Origin: Eledone cirrhosa
Lineage: Eukaryota > Mollusca > Cephalopoda > Octopoda > Eledonidae
Reading direction: 5' to 3'
DNA: 64,000 nt
NCBI GenBank assembly: GCA_964016885.1
Contig: OZ024741.1
Coordinates: 415,103,081 to 415,167,080 of the forward strand
Part shown: piece after piece, positions 1 through 11,554 of the stretch
Layout of the letters: each line of letters begins with the position of its first letter
Position numbering within the stretch: position 1 is the stretch's first letter
The notes under the pieces: generated by a model
Databases searched by the model: none
The model's input: only the letters and a program-made list of their open reading frames with translations
What the model was told of the DNA's origin: nothing
Translations under genes and position numbers: made by a program

Positions 1-26
1 CCTCTTTCTGTTCAAACCAGCTGTAT

Positions 27-3019
27 CTGCCCAGAATTTTCTCACCTCTTTCTGTTCAAAGCAGCTGTATCTGCCCAGAATTCCCTCACTTCTTTCTGTT
101 GAAACCAGCTGTATCTGCCCAGAATTCCCTCACCTCTTTCTGTTCAAACCAGCTGTATCTGGCCAGAATTCCCTCACCTCTTTCTGTTCAAATCATCTGT
201 ATCTGCCCAGAATTCTCTCACTTCTTTCTGTTCAAACCAGCGATATCTGCCCAGAATTCCCTCACCTCTTTCTGTTCAAACCAGCTGTATCTGACCAGAA
301 TTCTCTCACTTCATTCTGTTCAAACCAGCTGTATCTGACCAGAATTCTCTCACCTCTTTCTGTTCAAACCAGCTGTATCTGACCAGAATTCTCTCACCTC
401 TTTCTTTTTAAACCAGCTGTATCTGCCCAGAATTCTCTCACCTGTTTCTGTTCAAATCAGCTGCATCTGGTCAGAATTCTCTCACTTCTTTCTGTTTAAA
501 CCAGCTGTATCTGGTCAGAATTCTCTCACTTCTTTCTGTTCAAACCAGCTGTATCTGACCAGAATTCCCTCACCTCTTTCTGTTCAAACCAGCTGTTTCT
601 GCCCAGAATTCCCTCACTTCTTTCTGTTCAAACCAGCTGTATCTGCCCAGAATTCCCTCACCTCTTTCTGTTCACAACAGCTGTATCTGCCCAGAATTCC
701 CTCACTTCTTTCTGTTCAAACCAGCTGTATCTGCCCAGAATTCTCTCACCTGTTTATGTTCAAACCAGCTGTATCTGGTCAGAATTCTCTCAATTCTTTC
801 TGTTTAAACCAGCTGTATCTGGCCAGAATTCTCTCAATTTATTTCTGTTCACACCAGCTGTATCTGACCAGAATTCCCTCACCTCTTTCTGTTCAAACCA
901 GCTGTATCTGACCAGAATTCTCTCACTTCTTTCTGTTCAAACCAGCTGTATCTGCCCAGAATTCCCTCACCTCTTTCTGTTCAAACCAGCCGTATCTGCC
1001 CAGAATTCTCTTACCTCTTTCTGTTCAAACCAGCTGTATCTGCCCAGAATTCCCTCACCTCTTTCTGTTCAAACCAGCTGTATCTGACCAGAATACTCTC
1101 ACCTGTTTCTGTTCAAACCAGCTTTATCTGGCCAGAATTTTCTCACTTCTTTCTGTTCAAACCAGCTGTGTCTGACCAGAATTCTCTCACTTCTTTCTGT
1201 TCAAACCATCTGTATCTGACCAGAATTCCCTCTCCTCTTTCTGTTTAAACCATCTGTATCTGCCCAGAATTCTGTCACTTCTTTCTGTTCAAACCAGCTG
1301 TATCTGACCAGAATTCTCTCACTTCATTCTGTTCAACCCAGCTGTATCTGACCAGAATTCTCTCACCTCTTTCTGTTCAAACCAGCTGTATCTGCCCAGA
1401 ATTTCCTCACTTATTTCTGTTCAAACCAGCTGTATCTGCCCAGAAATCCCTCACCTCTTTCTGTTTAAACCAGCTGTATCTGGCCAGAATTCCCTCACTT
1501 CTTTCTGTTTAAACCTTCTGTATATGCCGACAATTTTCTCACCTCTTTCTGTTCAAACCAGCTGTATCTGACCAGAATTCTCTCACCTATTTCTGTTCAA
1601 ACCAGCCATATCTGCCCAGAATTCCCTCACCTCTTTCTGTTCAAACCAGCTGTATCTGACCAGAATTCTCTCACTTCTTTCTTTTCAAACCAGCTGTATC
1701 TGCCCAGAATTCTCTCACCTCTTTCTGTTCAAACCAGCTGTGTCTGCCCAGAATTCCTTCACCTCTTTCTGTTTAAACCAGCTGTATCTGGCCAGAATTC
1801 TCTCACTTGTTTCTGTTCAAACCAGCTGTATCTGGTCAGAATTCTCTCACTTATTTCCGTTTAAACCAGCTGTATCTGGCCAGATTTCTCTCACTTCTTT
1901 TTATTCAAACCAGCTGTATCTGCCCAGAATTCCTTCTCCTCTTTCTGTTCAAACCAGCTGTATCTGACCAGAATTCCCTCTCCTCTTTCTGTTTAAACCA
2001 TCTGTATCTGCCCAGAATTCTGTCACCTCTTTCTGTTCAAACCAGCTGTATCTGCCCAGAATTCCCTCACCTCTTTCTGTTTAAACCTTCTGTATATGCC
2101 CAGAATGTTCTCACCTCTTTCTGTTCAAAGCAGCTGTATCTGCCCAGAATTCCCTCACTTCTTTCTGTTCAAACCAGTTGTATCTGCCCAGAATTCCCTC
2201 ACCTCTTTCTGTTCAAACCAGCTGTATCTGGCCAGAATTCCCTCACCTCTTTCCGTTCAAATCATCTGTATCTGCCCAGAATTCTCTCACTTCTTTCTGT
2301 TCAAACCAGCTGTATCTGACCAGAATTCTCTCACTTCATTCTGTTCAAACCAGCTGTATCTGACCAGAATTCTCTCACCTCTTTCTGTTCAAACCAGCTG
2401 TATCTGCCCAGAATTCCCTCACTTCTTTCTGTTCAAACCAGCTGTATCTGCCCAGAAATCCCTCACCTCTTTCTGTTCAAACCAGCTGTATCTGCCCAGA
2501 ATTCTCTCACCTCATTCTGTTCAAACCAGCTGTATCTGCCCAGAATTCCCTCACCTCTTTCTTTTCAAACCAGCTGTATCTGACCAGAATTCTCTCACTT
2601 CTTTCTGTTAAAACCAGCTGTATCTGGCCAGAATTCTCTCACTTCTTTCTGTTCAAACCAGCTGTATCTGACCAGAATTCTCTCACCTCTTTCTGTTCAA
2701 ACCAGCTGTATCTGCCCAGAATTCTCTCACCTCTTTCTATTCAAACCAGCTGTACCTGGCCAGAATTCTCTCACTTCTTTCTGATTAAACCAGCTGTATC
2801 TGGCCAGAATTCTCTCACCTCTTTCTGTTCAAACCAGCCGTATCTGCCCAGAATTCCCTCACCTCATTCTGTTCAAACCATCTGTATCTGACCAGAATTC
2901 CCTCTCCTCTTTCTGTTTAAACCATCTGTATCTACCCAGAATTCTGTCACTTCTTTCTGTTCAAACCAGCTGTATCTGCCCAGAATTCCCTCACCTCTTT
3001 CTGTTTACACCTTCTGTAT
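27..3019 (+). repeat. HOR copy A1, 68 monomers (2,993 bp)
   Basis: This is the longest Domain A copy and serves here as the reference. It runs from the GAATTTTCTC marker monomer to the next equivalent marker, an ATGCCCAG at 3020. It contains one 45-bp monomer (CAATTTATTTCTG beginning at 835), which accounts for the length of 68 x 44 + 1. It holds a five-monomer stretch at about 155-374, containing an AAATCATCTG monomer and an AGCGATATCTG monomer, that is missing from A2. It lacks the six-monomer module with the CTCTATTAGACC marker that first appears in Domain B. Confidence 0.88.
835..879 (+). repeat. 45-bp variant monomer (CAATTTATTTCTG), recurring HOR marker
   Basis: This monomer has CAATTTATTTCTG where the standard one has CACTTCTTTCTG, one base longer, and is followed by TTCACACCAG. 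It recurs about once per HOR and keeps its neighbours each time: 835, 3608, 8933, 10562, 14699, 17780, 20861, 21918 (as CACTTTATTTCGG), 24251, 26628, 27949, 30458, 35078, 35562, 38159, 40800, 41592, 43616, 46080 (as CAATATATTTCTG), 46564, 49205, 51758, 54222, 54706, 57348, 58096, 60738 and 63247. It is missing from copy A3 near 6600. It explains most +1 and +2 remainders in HOR lengths, so all occurrences probably descend from one insertion. Confidence 0.92.
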
Positions 3020-5792
3020 ATGCCCAGAATTTTCTCACCTCTTTCTGTTCAAAGCAGCTGTATCTGCCCAGAATTCCCTCACTTCTTTCTGTTGAAACCA
3101 GCTGTATCTGCCCAGAATTCCCTCACCTCTTTCTGTTCAAACCAGCTGTATCTGACCAGAATTCTCTCACCTCTTTCTTTTCAAACCAGCTGTATCTGCC
3201 CAGAATTCTCTCACCTGTTTCTGTTCAAATCAGCTGCATCTGGTCAGAATTCTCTCACTTCTTTCTGTTTAAACCAGCTGTATCTGGTCAGAATTCTCTC
3301 ACTTCTTTCTGTTCAAACCAGCTGTATCTGACCAGAATTCCCTCACCTCTTTCTGTTCAAACCAGCTGTTTCTGCCCAGAATTCCCTCACTTCTTTCTGT
3401 TCAAACCAGCTGTATCTGCCCAGAATTCCCTCACCTCTTTCTGTTCACAACAGCTGTATCTGCCCAGAATTCCCTCACTTCTTTCTGTTCAAACCAGCTG
3501 TATCTGCCCAGAATTCTCTCACCTGTTTATGTTCAAACCAGCTGTATCTGGTCAGAATTCTCTCAATTCTTTCTGTTTAAACCAGCTGTATCTGGCCAGA
3601 ATTCTCTCAATTTATTTCTGTTCACACCAGCTGTATCTGACCAGAATTCCCTCACCTCTTTCTGTTCAAACCAGCTGTATCTGACCAGAATTCTCTCACT
3701 TCTTTCTGTTCAAACCAGCTGTATCTGCCCAGAATTCCCTCACCTCTTTCTGTTCAAACCAGCCGTATCTGCCCAGAATTCTCTTACCTCTTTCTGTTCA
3801 AACCAGCTGTATCTGCCCAGAATTCCCTCACCTCTTTCTGTTCAAACCAGCTGTATCTGACCAGAATACTCTCACCTGTTTCTGTTCAAACCAGCTTTAT
3901 CTGGCCAGAATTTTCTCACTTCTTTCTGTTCAAACCAGCTGTGTCTGACCAGAATTCTCTCACTTCTTTCTGTTCAAACCATCTGTATCTGACCAGAATT
4001 CCCTCTCCTCTTTCTGTTTAAACCATCTGTATCTGCCCAGAATTCTGTCACTTCTTTCTGTTCAAACCAGCTGTATCTGACCAGAATTCTCTCACTTCAT
4101 TCTGTTCAACCCAGCTGTATCTGACCAGAATTCTCTGACCTCTTTCTGTTCAAACCAGCTGTATCTGCCCAGAATTTCCTCACTTATTTCTGTTCAAACC
4201 AGCTGTATCTGCCCAGAAATCCCTCACCTCTTTCTGTTTAAACCAGCTGTATCTGGCCAGAATTCCCTCACTTCTTTCTGTTTAAACCTTCTGTATATGC
4301 CGACAATTTTCTCACCTCTTTCTGTTCAAACCAGCTGTATCTGACCAGAATTCTCTCACCTATTTCTGTTCAAACCAGCCATATCTGCCCAGAATTCCCT
4401 CACCTCTTTCTGTTCAAACCAGCTGTATCTGACCAGAATTCTCTCACTTCTTTCTTTTCAAACCAGCTGTATCTGCCCAGAATTCTCTCACCTCTTTCTG
4501 TTCAAACCAGCTGTGTCTGCCCAGAATTCCTTCACCTCTTTCTGTTTAAACCAGCTGTATCTGGCCAGAATTCTCTCACTTGTTTCTGTTCAAACCAGCT
4601 GTATCTGGTCAGAATTCTCTCACTTATTTCCGTTTAAACCAGCTGTATCTGGCCAGATTTCTCTCACTTCTTTTTATTCAAACCAGCTGTATCTGCCCAG
4701 AATTCCTTCTCCTCTTTCTGTTCAAACCAGCTGTATCTGACCAGAATTCCCTCTCCTCTTTCTGTTTAAACCATCTGTATCTGCCCAGAATTCTGTCACC
4801 TCTTTCTGTTCAAACCAGCTGTATCTGCCCAGAATTCCCTCACCTCTTTCTGTTTAAACCTTCTGTATATTCCCAGAATGTTCTCACCTCTTTCTGTTCA
4901 AAGCAGCTGTATCTGCCCAGAATTCCCTCACTTCTTTCTGTTCAAACCAGTTGTATCTGCCCAGAATTCCCTCACCTCTTTCTGTTCAAACCAGCTGTAT
5001 CTGGCCAGAATTCCCTCACCTCTTTCCGTTCAAATCATCTGTATCTGCCCAGAATTCTCTCACTTCTTTCTGTTCAAACCAGCTGTATCTGACCAGAATT
5101 CTCTCACTTCATTCTGTTCAAACCAGCTGTATCTGACCAGAATTCTCTCACCTCTTTCTGTTCAAACCAGCTGTATCTGCCCAGAATTCCCTCACTTCTT
5201 TCTGTTCAAACCAGCTGTATCTGCCCAGAAATCCCTCACCTCTTTCTGTTCAAACCAGCTGTATCTGCCCAGAATTCTCTCACCTCATTCTGTTCAAACC
5301 AGCTGTATCTGCCCAGAATTCCCTCACCTCTTTCTTTTCAAACCAGCTGTATCTGACCAGAATTCTCTCACTTCTTTCTGTTAAAACCAGCTGTATCTGG
5401 CCAGAATTCTCTCACTTCTTTCTGTTCAAACCAGCTGTATCTGACCAGAATTCTCTCACCTCTTTCTGTTCAAACCAGCTGTATCTGCCCAGAATTCTCT
5501 CACCTCTTTCTATTCAAACCAGCTGTATCTGGCCAGAATTCTCTCACTTCTTTCTGATTAAACCAGCTGTATCTGGCCAGAATTCTCTCACCTCTTTCTG
5601 TTCAAACCAGCCGTATCTGCCCAGAATTCCCTCACCTCATTCTGTTCAAACCATCTGTATCTGACCAGAATTCCCTCTCCTCTTTCTGTTTAAACCATCT
5701 GTATCTGCCCAGAATTCTGTCACTTCTTTCTGTTCAAACCAGCTGTATCTGCCCAGAATTCCCTCACCTCTTTCTGTTTACACCTTCTGTAT
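3020..5792 (+). repeat. HOR copy A2, 63 monomers (2,773 bp), five-monomer deletion
   Basis: A2 is nearly base-for-base the same as A1 outside one deletion. At about 3145-3175 the sequence goes from TATCTG directly into ACCAGAATTCTC followed by the CTTTCTTTTC variant, skipping the five monomers with AAATCATCTG and AGCGATATCTG that A1 and A3 retain. The loss is 220 bp, exactly 5 x 44, so the junction leaves a normal-length monomer. The 45-bp marker monomer is retained at 3608. This is the pattern expected from in-register unequal exchange. Confidence 0.88.
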
Positions 5793-7460
5793 ATGCCCAG
5801 AATTTTCTCACCTCTTTCTGTTCAAAGCAGCTTTATCTGCCCAGAATTCCCTCACTTCTTTCTGTTGAAACCAGCTGTATCTGCCCAGAATTCCCTCACC
5901 TCTTTCTGTTCAAACCAGCTGTATCTGGCCAGAATTCCCTCACCTCTTTCTGTTCAAATCATCTGTATCTGCCCAGAATTCTCTCACTTCTTTCTGTTCA
6001 AACCAGCGATATCTGCCCAGAATTCCCTCACCTCTTTCTGTTCAAACCAGCTGTATCTGACCAGAATTCTCTCACTTCATTCTGTTCAAACCAGCTGTAT
6101 CTGACCAGAATTCTCTCACCTCTTTCTGTTCAAACCAGCTGTATCTGACCAGAATTCTCTCACCTCTTTCTTTTCAAACCAGCTGTATCTGCCCAGAATT
6201 CTCTCACCTGTTTCTGTTCAAATCAGCTGCATCTGGTCAGAATTCTCTCACTTCTTTCTGTTTAAACCAGCTGTATCTGGTCAGAATTCTCTCACTTCTT
6301 TCTGTTCAAACCAGCTGTATCTGACCAGAATTCCCTCACCTCTTTCTGTTCAAACCAGCTGTTTCTGCCCAGAATTCCCTCACTTCTTTCTGTTCAAACC
6401 AGCTGTATCTGCCCAGAATTCCCTCACCTCTTTCTGTTCACAACAGCTGTATCTGCCCAGAATTCCCTCACTTCTTTCTGTTCAAACCAGCTGTATCTGC
6501 CCAGAATTCTCTCACCTGTTTATGTTCAAACCAGCTGTATCTGGTCAGAATTCTCTCAATTCTTTCTGTTTAAACCAGCTGTATCTGACCAGAATTCTCT
6601 CACTTCATTCTGTTCACACCAGCTGTATCTGACCAGAATTCCCTCACCTCTTTCTGTTCAAACCAGCTGTATCTGCCCAGAATTCCCTCACCTCTTTCTG
6701 TTCAAACCAGCCGTATCTGCCCAGAATTCTCTTACCTCTTTCTGTTCAAACCAGCTGTATCTGCCCAGAATTCCCTCACCTCTTTCTGTTCAAACCAGCT
6801 GTATCTGACCAGAATACTCTCACCTGTTTCTGTTCAAACCAGCTTTATCTGGCCAGAATTTTCTCACTTCTTTCTGTTCAAACCAGCTGTGTCTGACCAG
6901 AATTCTCTCACTTCTTTCTGTTGAAACCATCTGTATCTGACCAGAATTCCCTCTCCTCTTTCTGTTTAAACCATCTGTATCTGCCCAGAATTCTGTCACT
7001 TCTTTCTGTTCAAACCAGCTGTATCTGACCAGAATTCTCTCACTTCATTCTGTTCAACCCAGCTGTATCTGACCAGAATTCTCTCACCTCTTTCTGTTCA
7101 AACCAGCTGTATCTGCCCAGAATTTCCTCACTTATTTCTGTTCAAACCAGCTGTATCTGCCCAGAAATCCCTCACCTCTTTCTGTTTAAACCAGCTGTAT
7201 CTGGCCAGAATTCCCTCACTTCTTTCTGTTTAAACCTTCTGTATATGCCCATAATTTTCTCACCTCTTTCTGTTCAAACCAGCTGTATCTGACCAGAATT
7301 CTCTCACCTATTTCTGTTCAAACCAGCCATATCTGCCCAGAATTCCCTCACCTCTTTCTGTTCAAACCAGCTGTATCTGACCAGAATTCTCTCACTTCTT
7401 TCTTTTCAAACCAGCTGTATCTGCCCAGAATTCTCTCACCTCTTTCTGTTCAAACCAGCT
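5793..7460 (+). repeat. HOR copy A3, partial, merging into Domain B
   Basis: A3 starts with the same marker pair as A1 and keeps the five-monomer stretch missing in A2. Near 6590-6620 the usual 45-bp monomer (CAATTTATTTCTG) is absent; in its place is a TCACTTCATTCTG monomer followed by TTCACACCAG, suggesting a patch from another position in the HOR. From 5793 to the GTGTCTGCC marker region near 7465 there are 38 monomers, one fewer than in A1. Beyond that point the sequence follows the Domain B order. Confidence 0.8.
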
Positions 7461-9793
7461 GTGTCTGCCCAGAATTCCCTCACCTCTTTTTGTTCAAACC
7501 AGCTGTATCTGACCAGCATTCCCTCACCTCTTTCTGTTCAAACCAGCTGTATCTGGCCAGAATTCTCTTACCTCTTTCTGTTCAAACCAGCTGTATCTGC
7601 CCAGAATTCCCTCACTTCTTTCTGTTCAAACCAGCTGTATCTGCCCAGAGTTCCCTCACCTCTTTCTGTTCAGACCAGCTCTATTAGACCAGCATTCCCT
7701 CACCTCTTTCTGTTCAAACCAGCTGTATCTGGCCAGAATTCCCTCACCTCTTTCTGTTTAAACCAGCTGTATCTGGCCAGAATTCTCTCACTTGTTTCTG
7801 TTCAAACCAGCTGTATCTGGTCAGAATTCTCTCACTTATTTCCGTTTAAACCAGCTGTATCTGGCCAGATTTCTCTCACTTCTTTTTATTCAAACCAGCT
7901 GTATATGACCAGAATTCTCTCACTTCTTTCTGTTCAAACCAGCTGTATCTGCCCAGAATTCCTTCTCCTCTTTCTGTTCAAACCAGCTGTATCTGACCAG
8001 AATTCCCTCTCCTCTTTCTGTTTAAACCATCTGTATCTGCCCAGAATTCTCTCACTTCTTTCTGTTCAAACCAGCTGTATCTGCCCAGAATTCCCTCACC
8101 GCTTTCTGTTCAAACCAGCTGTATCTGACCAGAATTCCCTCACCTCTTTCTGTTTAAACCTTCTGTATATGCCCAGAATGTTCTCACCTCTTTCTGTTCA
8201 AAGCAGCTGTATCTGCCCAGAATTCCCTCACTTCTTTCTGTTCAAACCAGCTGTATCTGCCCAGAATTCCCTCACCTCTTTCTGTTCAAACCAGCTGTAT
8301 CTGGCCAGAATTCCCTCACCTCTTTCCGTTCAAATCATCTGTATCTGCCCAGAATTCTCTCACTTCTTTCTGTTCAAACCAGCTGTATCTGACCAGAATT
8401 CCCTCACCTCTTTCTGTTTACACCTTCTGTATATGCCCAGAATTTTCTCACCTCTTTCTGTTCAAAGCAGCTGTATCTGCCCAGAATTCCCTCACTTCTT
8501 TCTGTTCAAACCAGCTGTATCTGCCCAGAATTCTCTCACCTGTTTATGTTCAAACCAGCTGTATCTGGTCAGAATTCTCTCACTTCTTTCTGTTTAAACC
8601 AGCTGTATCTGGTCAGAATTCTCTCACTTCTTTCTGTTCAAACCAGCTGTATCTGACCAGAATTCCCTCACCTCTTTCTGTTCAAACCAGCTGTTTCTGC
8701 CCAGAATTCCCTCACTTCTTTCTGTTCAAACCAGCTGTATCTGCCCAGAATTCCCTCACCTCTTTCTGTTCACAACAGCTGTATCTGCCCAGAATTCCCT
8801 CACTTCTTTCTGTTCAAACCAGCTGTATCTGCCCAGAATTCTCTCACCTGTTTATGTTCAAACCAGCTGTATCTGGTCAGAATTCTCTCAATTCTTTCTG
8901 TTTAAACCAGCTCTATCTGGCCAGAATTCTCTCAATTTATTTCTGTTCACACCAGCTGTATCTGACCAGAATTCCCTCACCTCTTTCTGTTCAAACCAGC
9001 TGTATCTGACCAGAATTCTCTCACTTCTTACTGTTCAAACCAGCTGTATCTGCCCAGAATTCCCTCACCTCTTTCTGTTCAAACCAGCCGTATCTGCCCA
9101 GAATTCTCTTACCTCTTTCTGTTCAAACCAGCTGTATCTGACCAGAATACTCTCACCTGTTTCTGTTCAAACCAGCTTTATCTGGCCAGAATTTTCTCAC
9201 TTCTTTCTGTTCAAACCAGCTGTGTCTGACCAGAATTCTCTCACTTCTTCCTGTTCAAACCATCTGTATCTGACCAGAATTCCCTCTTCTCTTTCTGTTT
9301 AAACCATCTGTATCTGCCCAGAATTCTGTCACTTCTTTCTGTTCAAACCAGCTGTATCTGACCAGAATTCTCTCACTTCATTCTGTTCAACCCAGCTGTA
9401 TCTGACCAGAATTCTCTCACCTCTTTCTGTTCAAACCAGCTGTATCTGCCCAGAATTTCCTCACTTATTTCTGTTCAAACCAGCTGTATCTGCCCAGAAA
9501 TCCCTCACCTCTTTCTGTTTAAACCAGCTGTATCTGGCCAGAATTCCCTCACTTCTTTCTGTTTAAACCTTCTGTATATGCCCACAATTTTCTCACCTCT
9601 TTCTGTTCAAACCAGCTGTATCTGACCAGAATTCTCTCACCTATTTCTGTTCAAACCAGCCATATCTGCCCAGAATTCCCTCACCTCTTTCTGTTCAAAC
9701 CAGCTGTATCTGACCAGAATTCTCTCACTTCTTTCTTTTCAAACCAGCTGTATCTGCCCAGAATTCTCTCACCTCTTTCTGTTCAAACCAGCT
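7461..9793 (+). repeat. HOR copy B1, 53 monomers (2,333 bp)
   Basis: B1 opens with GTGTCTGCCC and carries the six-monomer module through about 7745, the GTATATGACC variant near 7891, the CACCGCTTTC variant near 8097, two TATATGCCCAG markers near 8167 and 8431, and the 45-bp monomer at 8933. Its later half matches A-domain order up to the next GTGTCTGCCC at 9794. Confidence 0.82.
7482..7745 (+). repeat. Six-monomer module inserted relative to Domain A
   Basis: Lining up GTGTCTGCC at 1740 with 7461, and the following ACCTCTTTCTGTTTAAACC at 1761 with 7746, shows 264 extra bp in the second, exactly six monomers. The module carries TTTTTGTTC, GACCAGCATTCCC, CTCTTACCTC, GAGTTCCC and CTCTATTAGACC. 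The last contains TAG and lacks the usual CTGTATCTG. The module recurs complete after each GTGTCTGCCC marker at 9794, 11555, 25156, 28854, 33651, 36467, 42497, 44521, 47469, 52663, 55611 and 59001. A truncated form with only the GACCAGCATTCCC and CTCTTACCTC parts is in Domain C near 15350, 18430 and 22568. Boundaries are good to about one monomer. Confidence 0.82.
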
Positions 9794-11554
9794 GTGTCTG
9801 CCCAGAATTCCCTCACCTCTTTTTGTTCAAACCAGCTGTATCTGACCAGCATTCCCTCACCTCTTTCTGTTCAAACCAGCTGTATCTGGCCAGAATTCTC
9901 TTACCTCTTTCTGTTCAAACCAGCTGTATCTGCCCAGAATTCCCTCACTTCTTTCTGTTCAAACCAGCTGTATCTGCCCAGAGTTCCCTCACCTCTTTCT
10001 GTTCAAACCAGCTCTATTAGACCAGCATTCCCTCACCTCTTTCTGTTCAAACCAGCTGTATCTGGCCAGAATTCCCTCACCTCTTTCTGTTTAAACCAGC
10101 TGTATCTGGCCAGAATTCTCTCACTTGTTTCTGTTCAAACCAGCTGTATCTGGTCAGAATTCTCTCACTTATTTCCGTTTAAACCAGCTGTATCTGGCCA
10201 GATTTCTCTCACTTCTTTTTATTCAAACCAGCTGTATCTGGCCAGAATTCCCTCACCTCTTTCCGTTCAAATCATCTGTATCTGCCCAGAATTCTCTCAC
10301 TTCTTTCTGTTCAAACCAGCTGTATCTGACCAGAATTCCCTCACCTCTTTCTGTTTACACCTTCTGTATATGCCCAGAATTTTCTCACCTCTTTCTGTTC
10401 AAAGCAGCTGTATCTGCCCAGGATTCCCTCACTTCTTTCTGTTCAAACCAGCTGTATCTGCCCAGAATTCTCTCACCTGTTTATGTTCAAACCAGCTGTA
10501 TCTGGTCAGAATTCTCTCACTTCTTTCTGTTTAAACCAGCTGTATCTGGCCAGAATTCTCTCAATTTATTTCTGTTCACACCAGCTGTATCTGACCAGAA
10601 TTCCCTCACCTCTTTCTGTTCAAACCAGCTGTATCTGACCAGAATTCTCTCACTTCTTTCTGTTCAAACCAGCTGTATCTGCCCAGAATTCCCTCACCTC
10701 TTTCTGTTCAAACCAGCCGTATCTGCCCAGAATTCTCTTACCTCTTTCTGTTCAAACCAGCTGTATCTGCCCAGAATTCCCTCACCTCTTTCTGTTCAAA
10801 CCAGCTGTATCTGACCAGAATTCTCTCACCTGTTTCTGTTCAAACCAGCTTTATCTGGCCAGAATTTTCTCACTTCTTTCTGTTCAAACCAGCTGTGTCT
10901 GACCAGAATTCTCTCACTTCTTTCTGTTCAAACCATCTGTATCTGACCAGAATTCCCTCACCTCTTTCTGTTCAAACCAGCTCTATTAGACCAGCATTCC
11001 CTCACCTCTTTCTGTTCAAACCATCTGTATCTGGCCAGAATTCCCTCTCCTCTTTCTGTTTAAACCATCTGTATCTGCCCAGAATTCTGTCACTTCTTTC
11101 TGTTCAAACCAGCTGTATCTGACCAGAATTCTCTCACTTCATTCTGTTCAACCCAGCTGTATCTGACCAGAATTCTCTCACCTCTTTCTGTTCAAACCAG
11201 CTGTATCTGCCCAGAATTTCCTCACTTATTTCTGTTCAAACCAGCTGTATCTGCCCAGAAATCCCTCACCTCTTTCTGTTTAAACCAGCTGTATCTGGCC
11301 AGAATTCCCTCACTTCTTTCTGTTTAAACCTTCTGTATATGCCCACAATTTTCTCACCTCTTTCTGTTCAAACCAGCTGTATCTGACCAGAATTCTCTCA
11401 CCTATTTCTGTTCAAACCAGCCATATCTGCCCAGAATTCCCTCACCTCTTTCTGTTCAAACCAGCTGTATCTGACCAGAATTCTCTCACTTCTTTCTTTT
11501 CAAACCAGCTGTATCTGCCCAGAATTCTCTCACCTCTTTCTGTTCAAACCAGCT
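9794..11554 (+). repeat. HOR copy B2, 40 monomers (1,761 bp)
   Basis: B2 matches B1 through the module, then at about 10220-10260 joins TTTTTATTCAAACC directly to a GGCCAGAATTCCC / TTTCCGTTCAAATC pair that lies further downstream in B1. A second CTCTATTAGACC monomer near 10981 is embedded where the A order has none. The 45-bp marker is at 10562. Net length is 13 monomers less than B1. Confidence 0.8.

Larger units (their letters stand above)
1..7460 (+). repeat. Domain A: 68-monomer higher-order repeat
   Basis: Monomer variants recur in the same order at a fixed distance. The GAATTTTCTCACC / TTCAAAGCAG pair at about 27-60 recurs at 3020 (2,993 bp later, 67 monomers of 44 bp plus one of 45) and again at 5793 (2,773 bp later). 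Other markers agree: the GTGTCTGCC variant at 1740 recurs at 4513, and the TATATGCCGACAATTTT variant near 1531 recurs near 4304, both 2,773 bp apart. Copies differ at only scattered single bases, for example CTACCCAG near 2934 versus CTGCCCAG near 5707. The third copy starts at 5793 and passes at about 7465 into the arrangement of Domain B. No gene is seen. Confidence 0.93.

Noticed and set aside
1..44. Internal duplication within the monomer (two TCTG-containing halves, 19 bp apart)
   Set aside because: The match is limited to a few bases (TTTCTGTTCA against TATCTGNCCA), too weak to claim a 19- or 22-bp ancestral unit.
3005..3015. TGTTTACA in the CTGTTTACACC variant, a forkhead-type binding motif, once or twice per HOR
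   Set aside because: It is a short match arising from one base change in the TTTAAACC variant. With no conservation evidence beyond HOR inheritance, I do not call it a regulatory site.
3020..3331. Recurring 103-codon frames starting at ATGCCCAGA (also 5793, 13891, 15652, 16972, 20053, 22871, 32159, 37395, 40036, 50994, 62483)
   Set aside because: The ATG is a single variant (CTGTATATG for CTGTATCTG) repeated once or twice per HOR. Recurrence follows the HOR, and there is no separate promoter, start context or coding signal.
7461..8597. A 378-codon open frame that could be taken for a repeat-containing protein; similar frames at 11555, 33651, 44521, 47469 and 52663
   Set aside because: Frames are produced by stop-free 44-bp monomers, start at a GTG variant, end wherever a TGA monomer meets the frame, and have no conserved ends between near-identical HOR copies.
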